From the NCBI RefSeq assembly GCF_003711105.1, contig NZ_CP023865.1, positions 6,803,001-6,867,000 of the forward strand: 64,000 nucleotides of DNA, written 5' to 3'. The translations under genes and the position numbers were made by a program. The notes beneath the pieces were generated by a model, which made no database searches, was not told where the DNA came from, and worked only from the letters and a program-made list of their open reading frames with translations. Origin of the DNA: Actinoplanes teichomyceticus ATCC 31121. Lineage in GTDB: Bacteria > Actinomycetota > Actinomycetes > Mycobacteriales > Micromonosporaceae. Shown here piece by piece: positions 31,384 to 40,574 of this stretch (its first letter is position 1; each line of letters begins with the position of its first letter).

Positions 31384-33021
31384 TCAGAACGGCGTGAACG
31401 TGATCCCGGCGGCGCGCGGGTCCCCGTCGTGGACCAGGGACTCCTGGTTGAGCACGTCGTCGAAGGCGAACGCGTACGCCTTGCCGTCGACCATGTTGGC
31501 GTGGATCACGCGGGCGTACAGGTTGGCCGGGTTGCCCTGGTAGAAGTCGGCGGCCGTGCCGCTCGGCTGGACGTCCAGCCGGCCCAGCGTGGTGCGCTGC
31601 AGGGCGGCGCAGAGAGTCCGCGCGATCGGGCCGACGACCTGGTCGTTCGGGGCGCCGAGCGCGCCGTCGCAGCCCCAGACGTTGGCGGTGGACGGCTTGG
31701 TGAACGACGCCACCGTCTTGCCCGAGGCGTCGGTGAAGCTCATGACGTCACCCGAGGTACGGCCGGTGTACTTCACGTTCGGCTGATCGGTGAACGGCGT
31801 GACGGTCAGCGACTTGCCGGCGTACGCGCTCCAGGCGGAGGCGATGTACGAGTCCAGGTAGGTCGGGCTCATCAGGCCGGCGTCGGCCGCCTTGCCCGGG
31901 GCGAGCACCCGCAGCACGGTGCCGTCCGCGCCGGTGACCACGCTCTTCGCGAAGTCCGGGTTCGCCTTGATCGCGTCGATCACCTTCTGCCGCCCGCCGG
32001 GCTTCACCTCGCCGGTCTCGCTGGTCACGCCGTTGCCGCCGGTCACGCTGACCACGTGCGGCACCGCGAACATGTCCACCTGGGAACTGTTGAGCCACAG
32101 GCCGGAGGAGTTGACGGTGAACTCGCTCCAGTCGAACAGGATGTCGTGGTTCGGGTCGCCGGACGCCCACGGCGCGGGCTGCACCAGGCCGTCGTTGGTC
32201 ACCCGGAAGTCCAGCTTGCGGCCGAACGAGAAGTAGAGCCGGCCGGAGAGGTTGCGGGGCACCCGGATCGTGGTGCTCGCGCCGGTGGCCGGGCCGTCGA
32301 TCGAGACGTCCGGGGCCGGGACCGGGACGGCGCCGCCTCCGGTCCACGGGGTGAACGCGCCGGACCTGTTGACGTAGCCGAGCTTGCCGGTGTCCAGGTT
32401 GACGCCGAGGACGTACAGGTGGACGGCGTCGCCGCGACCGGTCTTGTTGGTCACCGTGAGCGGGAGCGTGTCCTCCCGCGGCGGGACGCTCGCCGCCGGC
32501 TGGGCCGCGGTGCGGGTGGCCGTGGCGGTCGCGGCCGGCGCCGTGGTGGCCGGGGCCGCGGTGCGGGTGGCGGTCGCGGTCACCACCGGCGCGGCGGTCT
32601 TCGTGGTCGGCGCCGGAGCGGCCGGGCCGTCGCCCCCGCAGGGCTGACCGTTCAGCTTGCAGTTGATCGGCTGGCCACCGGCGCCGACGAATCCGAACGT
32701 CACCTTTCCGCCGACCGGAATCGCGCCGTTCCAGCTACTGTTGGTGAATGTCCGGTGACTGCCGCTGACCGCCATCTGGGTGTCCCAGAAACTGCCGATC
32801 GTCGCGCCGGCGGGCAGGTCGAATTCCACTTTCCAGGAGGTCATCGCGGACGTTCCGGTGTTGCTCACGACGACCTCGTCCTGCCAGCCGCTGCCCCAGT
32901 CGGACACCGTACGCAGGGTTGCCGTGGCCGCGGCGGCCGAGGCGGGCAGCGCGAACCAGGCGGTGCCGACCGCGGCCACGGTCGCCAACGAGGTGAGCAA
33001 CAGCGTTCTTTTCCGGCGCAT
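31384..33021 (-). CDS. Secreted CBM2 plus GH64 endo-beta-1,3-glucanase
   Basis: A 545-residue exported protein. The signal peptide ends near LPASAAA. Residues of about 35-130 are a cellulose-binding CBM2 (WGSGWQDEVVVSNTGTSAMTSWKVEF, NSSWNGAIPVGGKVTFGFVG), followed by a Thr/Ala linker of about 60 residues. The rest resembles GH64 laminaripentaose-producing glucanases: LPLTVTNKTGRGDAVHLYVLG, SGRLYFSFGRKL and the catalytic stretch DWSEFTVNSSGLWLNSSQVDMF, which carries the Glu and Asp positions of the family. It should cut beta-1,3-glucans such as fungal wall glucan. GGAGG lies nine bases before the ATG at 33021; an earlier ATG at 33063 is less likely. Confidence 0.87.
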   Translation of the reverse strand: MRRKRTLLLTSLATVAAVGTAWFALPASAAAATATLRTVSDWGSGWQDEVVVSNTGTSAMTSWKVEFDLPAGATIGSFWDTQMAVSGSHRTFTNSSWNGAIPVGGKVTFGFVGAGGQPINCKLNGQPCGGDGPAAPAPTTKTAAPVVTATATRTAAPATTAPAATATATRTAAQPAASVPPREDTLPLTVTNKTGRGDAVHLYVLGVNLDTGKLGYVNRSGAFTPWTGGGAVPVPAPDVSIDGPATGASTTIRVPRNLSGRLYFSFGRKLDFRVTNDGLVQPAPWASGDPNHDILFDWSEFTVNSSGLWLNSSQVDMFAVPHVVSVTGGNGVTSETGEVKPGGRQKVIDAIKANPDFAKSVVTGADGTVLRVLAPGKAADAGLMSPTYLDSYIASAWSAYAGKSLTVTPFTDQPNVKYTGRTSGDVMSFTDASGKTVASFTKPSTANVWGCDGALGAPNDQVVGPIARTLCAALQRTTLGRLDVQPSGTAADFYQGNPANLYARVIHANMVDGKAYAFAFDDVLNQESLVHDGDPRAAGITFTPF

Positions 33022-33094
33022 CAGTAATCGCCTCCGGGGAGTATGGATCGGGGGGATCACCATTATGGGTAGTCTGCGCGGAAAACGACCGGGT

Positions 33095-33112
33095 GTTTAA
33101 GGTTCCTTTAAC
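33095..33112. promoter_or_regulatory. Imperfect palindrome upstream of the glucanase gene
   Basis: GTTTAAGGTTCCTTTAAC is an 18-base dyad with one mismatched pair, about 75 bases before the glucanase start, in an A/T-richer patch. It could be an operator or a promoter element; no regulator is identified. Confidence 0.35.
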
Positions 33113-33250
33113 GTGACGACTTTTCCGGAGGCCGATAACACTTTCGGCGAAGAAATCTTCCGGGCCGGGCGAGCCGGCCCGCAACGACGGTGAGCACCAG
33201 CCCGGACAGCGGCTGGTGCTCACCGTGCGACCCACGTTCCCGGCCGGACC

Positions 33251-34777
33251 CTAGTCCCGGACCAGGCGCAGCGCGGTCCAGGAGATCCGCGGCAGCGACA
33301 GGGTGACCTCGGCGCCGGAGCCGGTGACCGCGCCGGTGGGGATGTCGGCGGTCGGCCGCAGCATGACGCGGTCCGGCTCCTGGAGGGTGTTGACGGCGCG
33401 GACGTCGTCGTCGGTGAGCGTCCACGACTCGGCGACCGACAGGCCGGCGCCGAAGGCGGACAGGTCCACCGTCAGCTCCACCGGGTTCTCCAGGTCGCGG
33501 TTGACCACGAAGAGCGTCACGTCGCCGGTCGCGGGGTCGTGCGTGGCGACCGCGTCGACCAGGGCCGCCTCGCCGTAGCGGGCGGTCTCGTACGTCGGGC
33601 TGTCCACGCGGGTCTCCAGCACGTCACCCTTGGCCAGGGCGGCCGTGCGGGCGAACGGGTGGAAGACGGTCTGCCGCCAGGCCGGCCCGCCCGGCTCGGT
33701 CATGATCGGGGCGATCACGTTGACCAGCTGCGCCTGGCAGGCGGCGGTGACCCGGTCGCTGTGCCGCAGCAGCGAGATCAGCAGATTGCCGACCACCACG
33801 GCGTCCGCGACGTTGTACCGGTCCTCGATGATCCGCGGCGCGACCTCCCACTCGCTCGGCGGCGGCGCGCTCTGGAACCGGGAGAGGTACCAGACGTTCC
33901 ACTCGTCGAACGAGAGGTTGATCTTCTTCTTGCTCTTCAGGCGGGCGCCGACCGCGTCCACGGTGGCCACGATGCTGTTCACGAAGTGGTCCATGTCCAC
34001 CGCGCTGGCCAGGAAGGAGCCCAGGTCGCCGTCGTGCTCCTCGTAGTACGCGTGGCAGGAGACGTACTCCACCACGTCGTACGCGTGCTCCAGCACCGTC
34101 GACTCCCACGAGCCGAAGGTCGGCATCTGCGAACTGGAGCTGCCGCAGGCGACCAGTTCCAGATCCGGCTCGGCGGACTTGAGCGCCCGCGCGGTCGACG
34201 CCGCGAGCAGGCCGTACTCCTCGGCCGTCTTGTGCCCGGTCTGCCAGGGACCGTCCAGCTCGTTGCCCAGGCACCAGATCTTGATGCCGTGCGGCTTCTC
34301 CGCCCCGTTCGCCCGCCGGCGGTCGGAGAGCTCGGTGCCCTCCGGGTGGTTGATGTACTCGTGCACGTCGAGCGCCTCCTGGACGCCCCGGGTGCCGAGG
34401 TTCACCGCGTACATGATCTCGACGTCCGCCTTGGCCGCCCACCTGGCGAACTCGTCGATGCCGACCTCGTTCGTCTCGATGCTGCGCCAGGCCAGGTCAC
34501 GCCGGCGTGGACGCTTCTCGACCGGGCCGGTGCCGTCCTCCCAGCGGTAGCCGGAGACGAAGTTGCCGCCCGGGTAGCGGACCATGGTGACGCCCAGCTC
34601 GCGGGCCAGCGCCAGCACGTCGGTACGGAAGCCGTCCTCGTCGGCGCTCGGGTGGCCGGGCTCGTAGATGCCGGTGTAGACGCAGCGGCCCATGTGCTCG
34701 ACGAACGAGCCGAAGGTGCGGCGGTTGACCGGCGCGACCACGGCGGCCGGATTCAATGCGACACGCGCACGGTGCAT
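33251..34777 (-). CDS. Alpha-L-arabinofuranosidase, GH51
   Basis: A 508-residue cytosolic enzyme without signal peptide. GH51 features include FGSFVEHMGRCVYTGIYEPGHP near the N-terminus and the acid/base Glu in IKIWCLGNELDGPWQTG. CHAYYEEHDGD follows, then the nucleophile Glu in INLSFDEWNVWY. It removes arabinofuranosyl residues from arabino-oligosaccharides after import. It is the last gene of the arabinoside operon, 40 bases after the second permease gene. Confidence 0.94.
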   Translation of the reverse strand: MHRARVALNPAAVVAPVNRRTFGSFVEHMGRCVYTGIYEPGHPSADEDGFRTDVLALARELGVTMVRYPGGNFVSGYRWEDGTGPVEKRPRRRDLAWRSIETNEVGIDEFARWAAKADVEIMYAVNLGTRGVQEALDVHEYINHPEGTELSDRRRANGAEKPHGIKIWCLGNELDGPWQTGHKTAEEYGLLAASTARALKSAEPDLELVACGSSSSQMPTFGSWESTVLEHAYDVVEYVSCHAYYEEHDGDLGSFLASAVDMDHFVNSIVATVDAVGARLKSKKKINLSFDEWNVWYLSRFQSAPPPSEWEVAPRIIEDRYNVADAVVVGNLLISLLRHSDRVTAACQAQLVNVIAPIMTEPGGPAWRQTVFHPFARTAALAKGDVLETRVDSPTYETARYGEAALVDAVATHDPATGDVTLFVVNRDLENPVELTVDLSAFGAGLSVAESWTLTDDDVRAVNTLQEPDRVMLRPTADIPTGAVTGSGAEVTLSLPRISWTALRLVRD

Positions 34778-34817
34778 TTCGGTTCCTTGGAGAGAGAAGG
34801 AGCGGGGACGTTGCGGG

Positions 34818-35663
34818 TCACTTCACGGCACCGATGGTCAGGCCACCACGCCAGTACCGCTGCAACATCAGGAACGCGGCGATCAACGGGATGATGGCCA
34901 CCAGCGCCCCGGTCACGATCACGTTGAAGGTCGCGGCGCCGCCGTTACCCATGATCGCGGACATGTACCAGGTGCGCAGCCCGACGGTGAGCGGGTAGAG
35001 CCGGTCGTCGCTGAGCATGACCAGCGGCAGGAAGAAGTTGTTCCAGGACGCGACCATGCTGAACAGCAGCACGGTGACCAGGGCTGGCCGCATGGCCGGC
35101 AGCGCCACACTGCGGAACACGCGCAGCTCGCCCGCGCCGTCGATCCGGGCCGCCTCCAGCATCTCGTCCGGGATGGAGTCGTGCACGTAGACCCGCAGCA
35201 GGTAGACGCCGAACGGGTTGAGCAGCGACGGCAGGATCACCGCCCAGATCGAGTCCACCATGTTCGCCTGCGACATCAGCAGGTAGGTGGGCAGCACCAG
35301 CGCCGTCGCCGGCACCATGATCAGGCCGAGGAGCAGCGCGAAGAGCCCGTTGCGGCCGGGGAAGCGCAGCTTGGCGAAGGCGTATCCGGCCAGCGCCGAG
35401 ATGACCGTCGAGCCGACGCCGCTGACCACCGCGTAGAACGCCGAGTTGCGCAGCCAGGTCAGGTAGACCCCGTTGTCCTGGTGGAACAGCAGCTTGAGGT
35501 TCTCGATCAGGTGGAAGTCGGAGAACCACAGGGACGCCGACTGGAACAGCCCGTCGTTGTTCTTGGTCGCGGCCACCAGCAGCCACCAGAACGGGAGCAG
35601 GAAGTAGACGGCCAGCAGGCCCATCACCACGTGGGCGGCAGCGCTGCCTTTCCGGGAACTCAT
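34818..35663 (-). CDS. Carbohydrate ABC permease, MalG/AraQ type
   Basis: A 281-residue protein with six membrane helices and the permease EAA loop IPDEMLEAARIDGAGELRVFRSVALPAMRPALV. It pairs with the MalF-type permease whose gene it overlaps by four bases (ATGA). The operon context points to arabinoside uptake. Confidence 0.92.
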   Translation of the reverse strand: MSSRKGSAAAHVVMGLLAVYFLLPFWWLLVAATKNNDGLFQSASLWFSDFHLIENLKLLFHQDNGVYLTWLRNSAFYAVVSGVGSTVISALAGYAFAKLRFPGRNGLFALLLGLIMVPATALVLPTYLLMSQANMVDSIWAVILPSLLNPFGVYLLRVYVHDSIPDEMLEAARIDGAGELRVFRSVALPAMRPALVTVLLFSMVASWNNFFLPLVMLSDDRLYPLTVGLRTWYMSAIMGNGGAATFNVIVTGALVAIIPLIAAFLMLQRYWRGGLTIGAVK

Positions 35664-36607
35664 CGCAGCGCGCTCCGTTTCCGGGTGGCGAAGAGGAAGA
35701 TGTACGACCCGACGAAGACCACCGCGCCGAGCAGGAACGAGATCGCGGCCGAGTAGTTGTACTGCTGGAACGAGAACGCCTGGTTGTAGGCGTACACGTT
35801 GGGCGTGTAGTGCTGGGTGATCGCGCCCGGGTTGAGCGGTTGCAGGATCAGCGGCTCGGTGAAGAACTGCAGGGTTCCCATGATGGTGAACAGCGTCGCC
35901 AGGATCAGCGCCGAGGAGATCATCGGCGTCTTGATCCGCAGCGCGATCTGCACCTGGCCCGCACCGTCGATCTTCGCGGACTCGTAGACCTCCCTGGGCA
36001 GGCCCTGCAACGCCGCGTACAGGACGATCATGTTGTAGCCGGCCCACTGCCAGGTGGTGATGTTGCCGAGCGACGCCAGCACGGTGTCACCGGAGACGAA
36101 GTTGACGCCGGTCCAGGACAGCGGCCCGATGCTCTTGCTGTAGAGGAAACCCCACATCAGGGTGCCGATCACCACCGGCACCGCGTAGGGAACGAAGGCG
36201 GCGAGCCGGAAGAACCGGGAGAACCGTGAGGTCGCCGCGTCGATCAGCAGGGCCGCGAGCAGGGCGATGCCGATCATCACCGGCGTCTGGATCAGCCCGA
36301 AGATCAGCACCCGGACCACGCCCTGGCGGACCAGCGGATCGTCGATCGCCTGCCGGTAGTTGTCCAGGAAGGCGAAGACCTCGCCCTCGATCAGGGTGGA
36401 GCGGTAGAGGCTGATCTTGAACGCGTACGCCATCGGCAGCAGCAGGAAGGCGACCAGCAGGACGGCGAACGGCAGGACGAAGAGCCAGCCGATCGCGGAC
36501 TGCTTGGCGCTCGCCAGCCGCCGGCCCGGCGCCTTCGCGCCCGTGCGGGGCGGGGGGCCCGCGACCGCCGGAGCGGCGGCCGCGGACTCGGTACGAACCT
36601 CGGACAT
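35660..36607 (-). CDS. Carbohydrate ABC permease, MalF/AraP type
   Basis: A 315-residue protein with a polar, alanine-rich N-terminal tail, about six helices, and the EAA loop LPREVYESAKIDGAGQVQIALRIKTPMI. The start overlaps the stop of the binding-protein gene by one base (TAATG). No ATPase gene is in the operon, which is usual in actinomycetes where a shared MsiK-type ATPase serves many importers. Confidence 0.92.
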   Translation of the reverse strand: MSEVRTESAAAAPAVAGPPPRTGAKAPGRRLASAKQSAIGWLFVLPFAVLLVAFLLLPMAYAFKISLYRSTLIEGEVFAFLDNYRQAIDDPLVRQGVVRVLIFGLIQTPVMIGIALLAALLIDAATSRFSRFFRLAAFVPYAVPVVIGTLMWGFLYSKSIGPLSWTGVNFVSGDTVLASLGNITTWQWAGYNMIVLYAALQGLPREVYESAKIDGAGQVQIALRIKTPMISSALILATLFTIMGTLQFFTEPLILQPLNPGAITQHYTPNVYAYNQAFSFQQYNYSAAISFLLGAVVFVGSYIFLFATRKRSALR

Positions 36608-37953
36608 TACTGGACCTTGAAGCCCTGCTGGGTGGCGTAGGTCCTGATGTTCGCCTGCGCGGTGTCCAGCGCCGCGGTCCAGGAGGTCTTCTTCTCGATC
36701 GCCTGGTTCAGGCCGGTGGTCAGCTGACTGAAGTTGTAGCTGTTGAACGGACTCCAGGAGAACGGACCGATCGCCTTGTAGGCCGGCACGAACACCTCGT
36801 TCACCTTCTGGCCGCCGAAGAAGTCGTACTCCTTCTTCATGAAGGCGTCCGACTCCAGGACCGGCGTGGCGGTCGGGAACAGGAACGCCTTGTCGATACC
36901 GATCTTCCAGGCCTCGGTGTTCTTGGCGCCGAAGATCTCCATGGCGGCCTTGGCCGCGACGTCCGGGTACTTCGCCTGGTCGGTCACCGCGAAGGAGGAG
37001 CCACCCCAGTCACCCTGCGCGTTGGCGCCGGCGGTCCACTGCGGCAGCGGGGCGACCTTCCACTTGCCGGACGACTTCGCGGCGTTCGCCTGGATGTAGC
37101 CCGGGCCCCAGCCGGCCGCGAGGTAGGTGGCGTACTTCTCGGTGCCGAGACCGTTGTAGAAGTCGGTGGTGTGGAACGCCGTGGTGTCGGCGAGACCCGC
37201 GCCGGTCATGCCCTCCCAGTACTCGATGACCTTCTTGGCCTCGGCGCTGTTGACGTTCACACCGATGTTCGACGGGTTGGCGACGTCGTAGGTGTAGGGC
37301 TGGGCGCCGGCCTGCCACATCAGGCCGGTCATGAAGCCGCCGTCGTTGGCGCCGAAGTCGGTGATGAACGACTTGCCACCGGACGCGGTCTTCAGCTTCT
37401 CCGCCTGCTGCCTGTACTCGTCCCAGGTCTTCGGCACGGTCAGGCCGTATTTGGCGAAGATGTCCGCGCGGTACATCATCGCCATCGGGCCGGCGTCGAC
37501 CGGGATGGCGTAGACGTGGTCACCGGTGCTGACCTGCTTCCACGCCCAGTCGACGTAGTCGTCCTTGACGTCGTTCGCGCCGTACCTGCCCAGGTCGACC
37601 AGGTGCTTGGTGAGCTGGAAGGTGGGGATCTCCTGCAGCTCCAGCTGCACCACGTCGGGCGCGCCCTTACCGGCCTTGAGCGCGGTCTGCAGCTTGGTGT
37701 ACTGGTCCTGGCCGGTGCCCGCGTTCGTCCACTCGATCTTGATGTCGGTGTGGGTCCTGTTGAACAGGTCGACGACGCTCTGGAACTCCGGGTACCACGC
37801 CCAGACCTTGACGGTGACCGGACCGCTGGGCTTCTCCGGGGCCGCACCGGAGTCGCTGCTGCACGCGACCATCGTCACGGCGCTGAAAGCAGCGACCGCC
37901 GTCACGACTGATCGCCGCAGGCTTCGCTTTAGACTAAAGTTTCTGACGTTCAC
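36607..37953 (-). CDS. Arabinoside ABC transporter substrate-binding lipoprotein
   Basis: A 448-residue extracellular solute-binding protein. The signal peptide ends in a lipobox, AVTMVACSSDSG. The mature start VTVKVWAWYPEFQSVVDLFNRTHTDIKIEWTNAGTGQDQYTKL is typical of family 1 sugar binders. The start is GTG at 37953, four bases from GAGGA. It heads an operon ending with a GH51 arabinofuranosidase and faces a LacI gene, so arabino-oligosaccharides are the likely ligand (inference). Confidence 0.9.
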   Translation of the reverse strand: MNVRNFSLKRSLRRSVVTAVAAFSAVTMVACSSDSGAAPEKPSGPVTVKVWAWYPEFQSVVDLFNRTHTDIKIEWTNAGTGQDQYTKLQTALKAGKGAPDVVQLELQEIPTFQLTKHLVDLGRYGANDVKDDYVDWAWKQVSTGDHVYAIPVDAGPMAMMYRADIFAKYGLTVPKTWDEYRQQAEKLKTASGGKSFITDFGANDGGFMTGLMWQAGAQPYTYDVANPSNIGVNVNSAEAKKVIEYWEGMTGAGLADTTAFHTTDFYNGLGTEKYATYLAAGWGPGYIQANAAKSSGKWKVAPLPQWTAGANAQGDWGGSSFAVTDQAKYPDVAAKAAMEIFGAKNTEAWKIGIDKAFLFPTATPVLESDAFMKKEYDFFGGQKVNEVFVPAYKAIGPFSWSPFNSYNFSQLTTGLNQAIEKKTSWTAALDTAQANIRTYATQQGFKVQ

Positions 37954-38264
37954 TGGGTCCTCACAGGGGGGGGCTGGTTTCTCGCAGAAGCCGGTTCTCA
38001 CCGCGCTCCGGGTTCACGTACCGGCGCTCTACGTACTCAGTTCGGACATGTCGGTTATCGCCGGCCCGCGGTGCTGGCACACCGAGGGCCGGCCACTGTC
38101 TATCAGGGCTGGCCAACGCGCCGCAAAGCCTTCCCACCAGCAGTTATGAGGCTCATGGGCGAGTGTTGCTAGGATTTTGCAGCGCTGCAAAACAGCATGC
38201 ACGGACGTCCAATCGACGGCAAGGGGTAACCTGCCGGAAACTTGGCGCGGGCGGAGGGGGCACA
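37954..38264. promoter_or_regulatory. Divergent control region of the arabinoside operon and LacI gene
   Basis: A 311-base space between the binding-protein gene and the LacI gene. Its main feature is the perfect palindrome at 38175-38192. The CTTTAGACTAAAG dyad at 37927-37939 lies inside the first codons of the binding-protein gene and may be a second site. Confidence 0.6.
38175..38192. promoter_or_regulatory. Perfect 18-bp LacI-type operator palindrome
   Basis: TTTTGCAGCGCTGCAAAA is perfectly self-complementary with the central CG typical of LacI-family operators. It lies between the divergent regulator and uptake operon, so the adjacent LacI protein is the likely binder. Confidence 0.75.
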
Positions 38265-39323
38265 TTGCGTCGAGAAGTCACGCTACGTGACGTGGCGGAG
38301 CTGGCTGGCGTATCCAGCCGAACCGTCTCCAACGTGGTGAACGGGTACGCCAACGTCACCGAACGGACCCGGGTCCGGGTGCAGCGCGCCGTGGAGGAGC
38401 TCGGCTACCGGCCGAACGTGCTGGCCCGCAACCTGGCACAGGGCCGCTCCGGGCAGATCGCGCTGGTGGTGCCGTACCTGGACACGCCGTACTTCTCGGA
38501 GCTGCTGCAGAGCGTGATCCGGGTAGCCCGGGCACGCGGCTACAACGTGTTGATCGACCAGACCGACGGCGACGCCGAACACGAACGCGCGTTCATCGCG
38601 CACGGCTCGCGCCGGCTGCTCTTCGACGGGGTCATCTTCAGCCCGCTCGGCCTCGACCAGCAGGCCCTGGCCGACCGCGACCCGAACCTGCCGCTGGTGG
38701 TGCTCGGCGAGCGCAGCAGCGACGGCACGTTCGACCACGTCGGCATCGACGACGTGGCCGCGTCCCGGCAGGCCACCGAGCACCTGCTCGACCTGGGCCG
38801 GCGCCGGCTGGCCGCGATCGGCGACCAGCCGTACGCCACCGGCGAGGCGGCCCAGCTGCGCACCCGCGGCTTCCGCGAGGCCCACGAGGCGCGCGGCCTG
38901 ACCGCCCGGGAAGACCTGATCATCAGTACGCCCCGGTTCAACCGCAGGGACGGCGCGCAGGCGATGGCCCGTCTGCTCGACCGCGAGGATCCGCCGGACG
39001 CCGTCTTCTGCTACTCCGACCTGGTCGCCCTCGGCGCGATCCACACCCTGATCAGCCGGGGCCTGCGGGTGCCCGAGGACGTGGCGGTGATCGGCTACGA
39101 CGACATCGAGGACGGGGCGTACTCCAACCCGACCGTCACCACCATCTCCCCGGACAAGGAGATGATCGCGACCACCGCGGTCGAACGGCTGCTGCTGCGG
39201 ATCGGCAGCCCCCTCCCGCCGCCGGGGGTCGAGCTGCGCGCCCCGCACCGGCTCATCGTCCGCGAGAGCACGGCCGGGCGGGCCGCGAGCGCCGTCCACC
39301 GAGGAACGCCGCCGATGTGGTGA
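38265..39323 (+). CDS. LacI family repressor of the arabinoside operon
   Basis: A 352-residue regulator. The helix-turn-helix and hinge are clear: TLRDVAELAGVSSRTVSNVVNGYANVTERTRVRVQRAVEELGYRPNVLARNLAQG. The C-terminal half is a sugar-sensing periplasmic-binding-like domain (IALVVPYLDTPYFSELL, VIGYDDIEDGAYSNPTVTTI). The start is TTG at 38265, seven bases after GGAGG. The longer frame from 38163 would include the operator palindrome in coding sequence and is rejected. Confidence 0.9.
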   Translation: MRREVTLRDVAELAGVSSRTVSNVVNGYANVTERTRVRVQRAVEELGYRPNVLARNLAQGRSGQIALVVPYLDTPYFSELLQSVIRVARARGYNVLIDQTDGDAEHERAFIAHGSRRLLFDGVIFSPLGLDQQALADRDPNLPLVVLGERSSDGTFDHVGIDDVAASRQATEHLLDLGRRRLAAIGDQPYATGEAAQLRTRGFREAHEARGLTAREDLIISTPRFNRRDGAQAMARLLDREDPPDAVFCYSDLVALGAIHTLISRGLRVPEDVAVIGYDDIEDGAYSNPTVTTISPDKEMIATTAVERLLLRIGSPLPPPGVELRAPHRLIVRESTAGRAASAVHRGTPPMW

Positions 39324-39608
39324 GCGCTCCATGCGTGCCGGAGCGAGCACCAGCCGCGGCGAGCGTGCCCGACGCGACACCCCGCCCGCCCTGACCGGCA
39401 CCGGCTTCGATCCAGCCCCCGCCCACCACGGATGTCACCGAGATGACCGCCCGGGTTGCCGCGTGGAGCCTGCGCACGGCACGCCTGTTCACCAGTTGGC
39501 GACCGCACGGCTGACCGAGCATGGCCTGCTTGCCGACCGACGCCCGGGCCTGGTCGCCGCGCCGGGTGCGGGACGCCCGGCGACGTCGCGCACCCCGCCT
39601 GAGCCGCC

Positions 39609-40565
39609 TCAGGTCCTCGGCTCCTCCGGGGTCTCCAGGCCGGCCCGCTCGTCCCGGTCCGCCCACTCCAGCAGGGTGTCCAGCGAGTGGTGCACGTCGT
39701 CGATGGCGGCGTGCAGGTCGCCGAGCCGGGCGAAACGCGCCGGCACCGTGCCGATGGTGAGCTCCTGCGGCTCCACGTCGGCGACCTCGTCCCAGGTGAT
39801 CGGGGTGGAGACGGTCGCCCGGGGCACGCCACGCACCGAGTACGCGCTGGCGACGGTGTGGTCACGGGCGTTCTGGTTGTAGTCGATGAACAGCGCCCGG
39901 GGATCCCGGTCCCGGCGCCACCAGGTGGTGGTGACGTCGTCCGGGACGCGGCGCTCCACCTCGCGGGCGAAGGCGAGCGCCGCCCGGCGTACCTCGGAGA
40001 AGCCCCACCGCGGCTCGATCCGCACGTAGACGTGCAGGCCACGGCCGCCTGAGGTCTTCGGGAAACCGGTGATGCCCAGCTCGCCGAGCACCTCCCGGAC
40101 CACCGGGGCGACCCGGCGCACGGTCGGGAACGGGCAGTCCGGCATCGGATCGAGGTCGATCCGCCACTCGTCCGGGCGCTCGGTGTCGGCCCGCCGGGAG
40201 TTCCACGGATGAAACTCCACGGTGGACATCTGGACCGCCCAGATCACGTCGGCCGGCTTGGTCACGCACAGCTCGTCGGCGTGCCGGTGATGGCGCGGGA
40301 ACTCCACCCGGACCGTCTCCAGCCAGGGTGGCGCGCCGTTGGGCACCCGCTTCTGATGCACCTTCCCCCCGGCCAGGCCGTCCGGGAAGCGGTGCAGCAT
40401 GCACGGGCGCTCGCGCAGCGCGCGGACGATCCCGTCGCTCACCGCCAGGTAGTACTCGACCAGGTCGAGCTTGGTGGCGCCGAGCTCCGGGAAGTAGACC
40501 CGGTCCGGGTTGGAGACCCGCACGTCGTGGTCGCCGACTTCGATGACGGTGGCTTTACCGGCCAT
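39609..40565 (-). CDS. LigD-type polymerase/primase domain protein
   Basis: A 318-residue stand-alone archaeo-eukaryotic primase-like polymerase of the LigD family. It has VSNPDRVYFPELGATKLDLVEYYLAVSD, HQKRVPNGAPPW, the metal-binding DLDP in WRIDLDPMPDCPF, KTSGGRGLHVYVRI and FIDYNQN. In bacterial non-homologous end joining this domain fills gaps and can add ribonucleotides. No ligase, nuclease or Ku gene is in the window, so partners must be elsewhere, or this is one of several solo paralogues known in actinomycetes. Confidence 0.9.
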   Translation of the reverse strand: MAGKATVIEVGDHDVRVSNPDRVYFPELGATKLDLVEYYLAVSDGIVRALRERPCMLHRFPDGLAGGKVHQKRVPNGAPPWLETVRVEFPRHHRHADELCVTKPADVIWAVQMSTVEFHPWNSRRADTERPDEWRIDLDPMPDCPFPTVRRVAPVVREVLGELGITGFPKTSGGRGLHVYVRIEPRWGFSEVRRAALAFAREVERRVPDDVTTTWWRRDRDPRALFIDYNQNARDHTVASAYSVRGVPRATVSTPITWDEVADVEPQELTIGTVPARFARLGDLHAAIDDVHHSLDTLLEWADRDERAGLETPEEPRT

Positions 40566-40574
40566 CTGATCAAC

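Noticed and set aside
39324..39608. Possible small gene between the LacI and LigD-type genes
   Set aside because: The open frames have no convincing start or protein signal; I see only GC-rich spacer.
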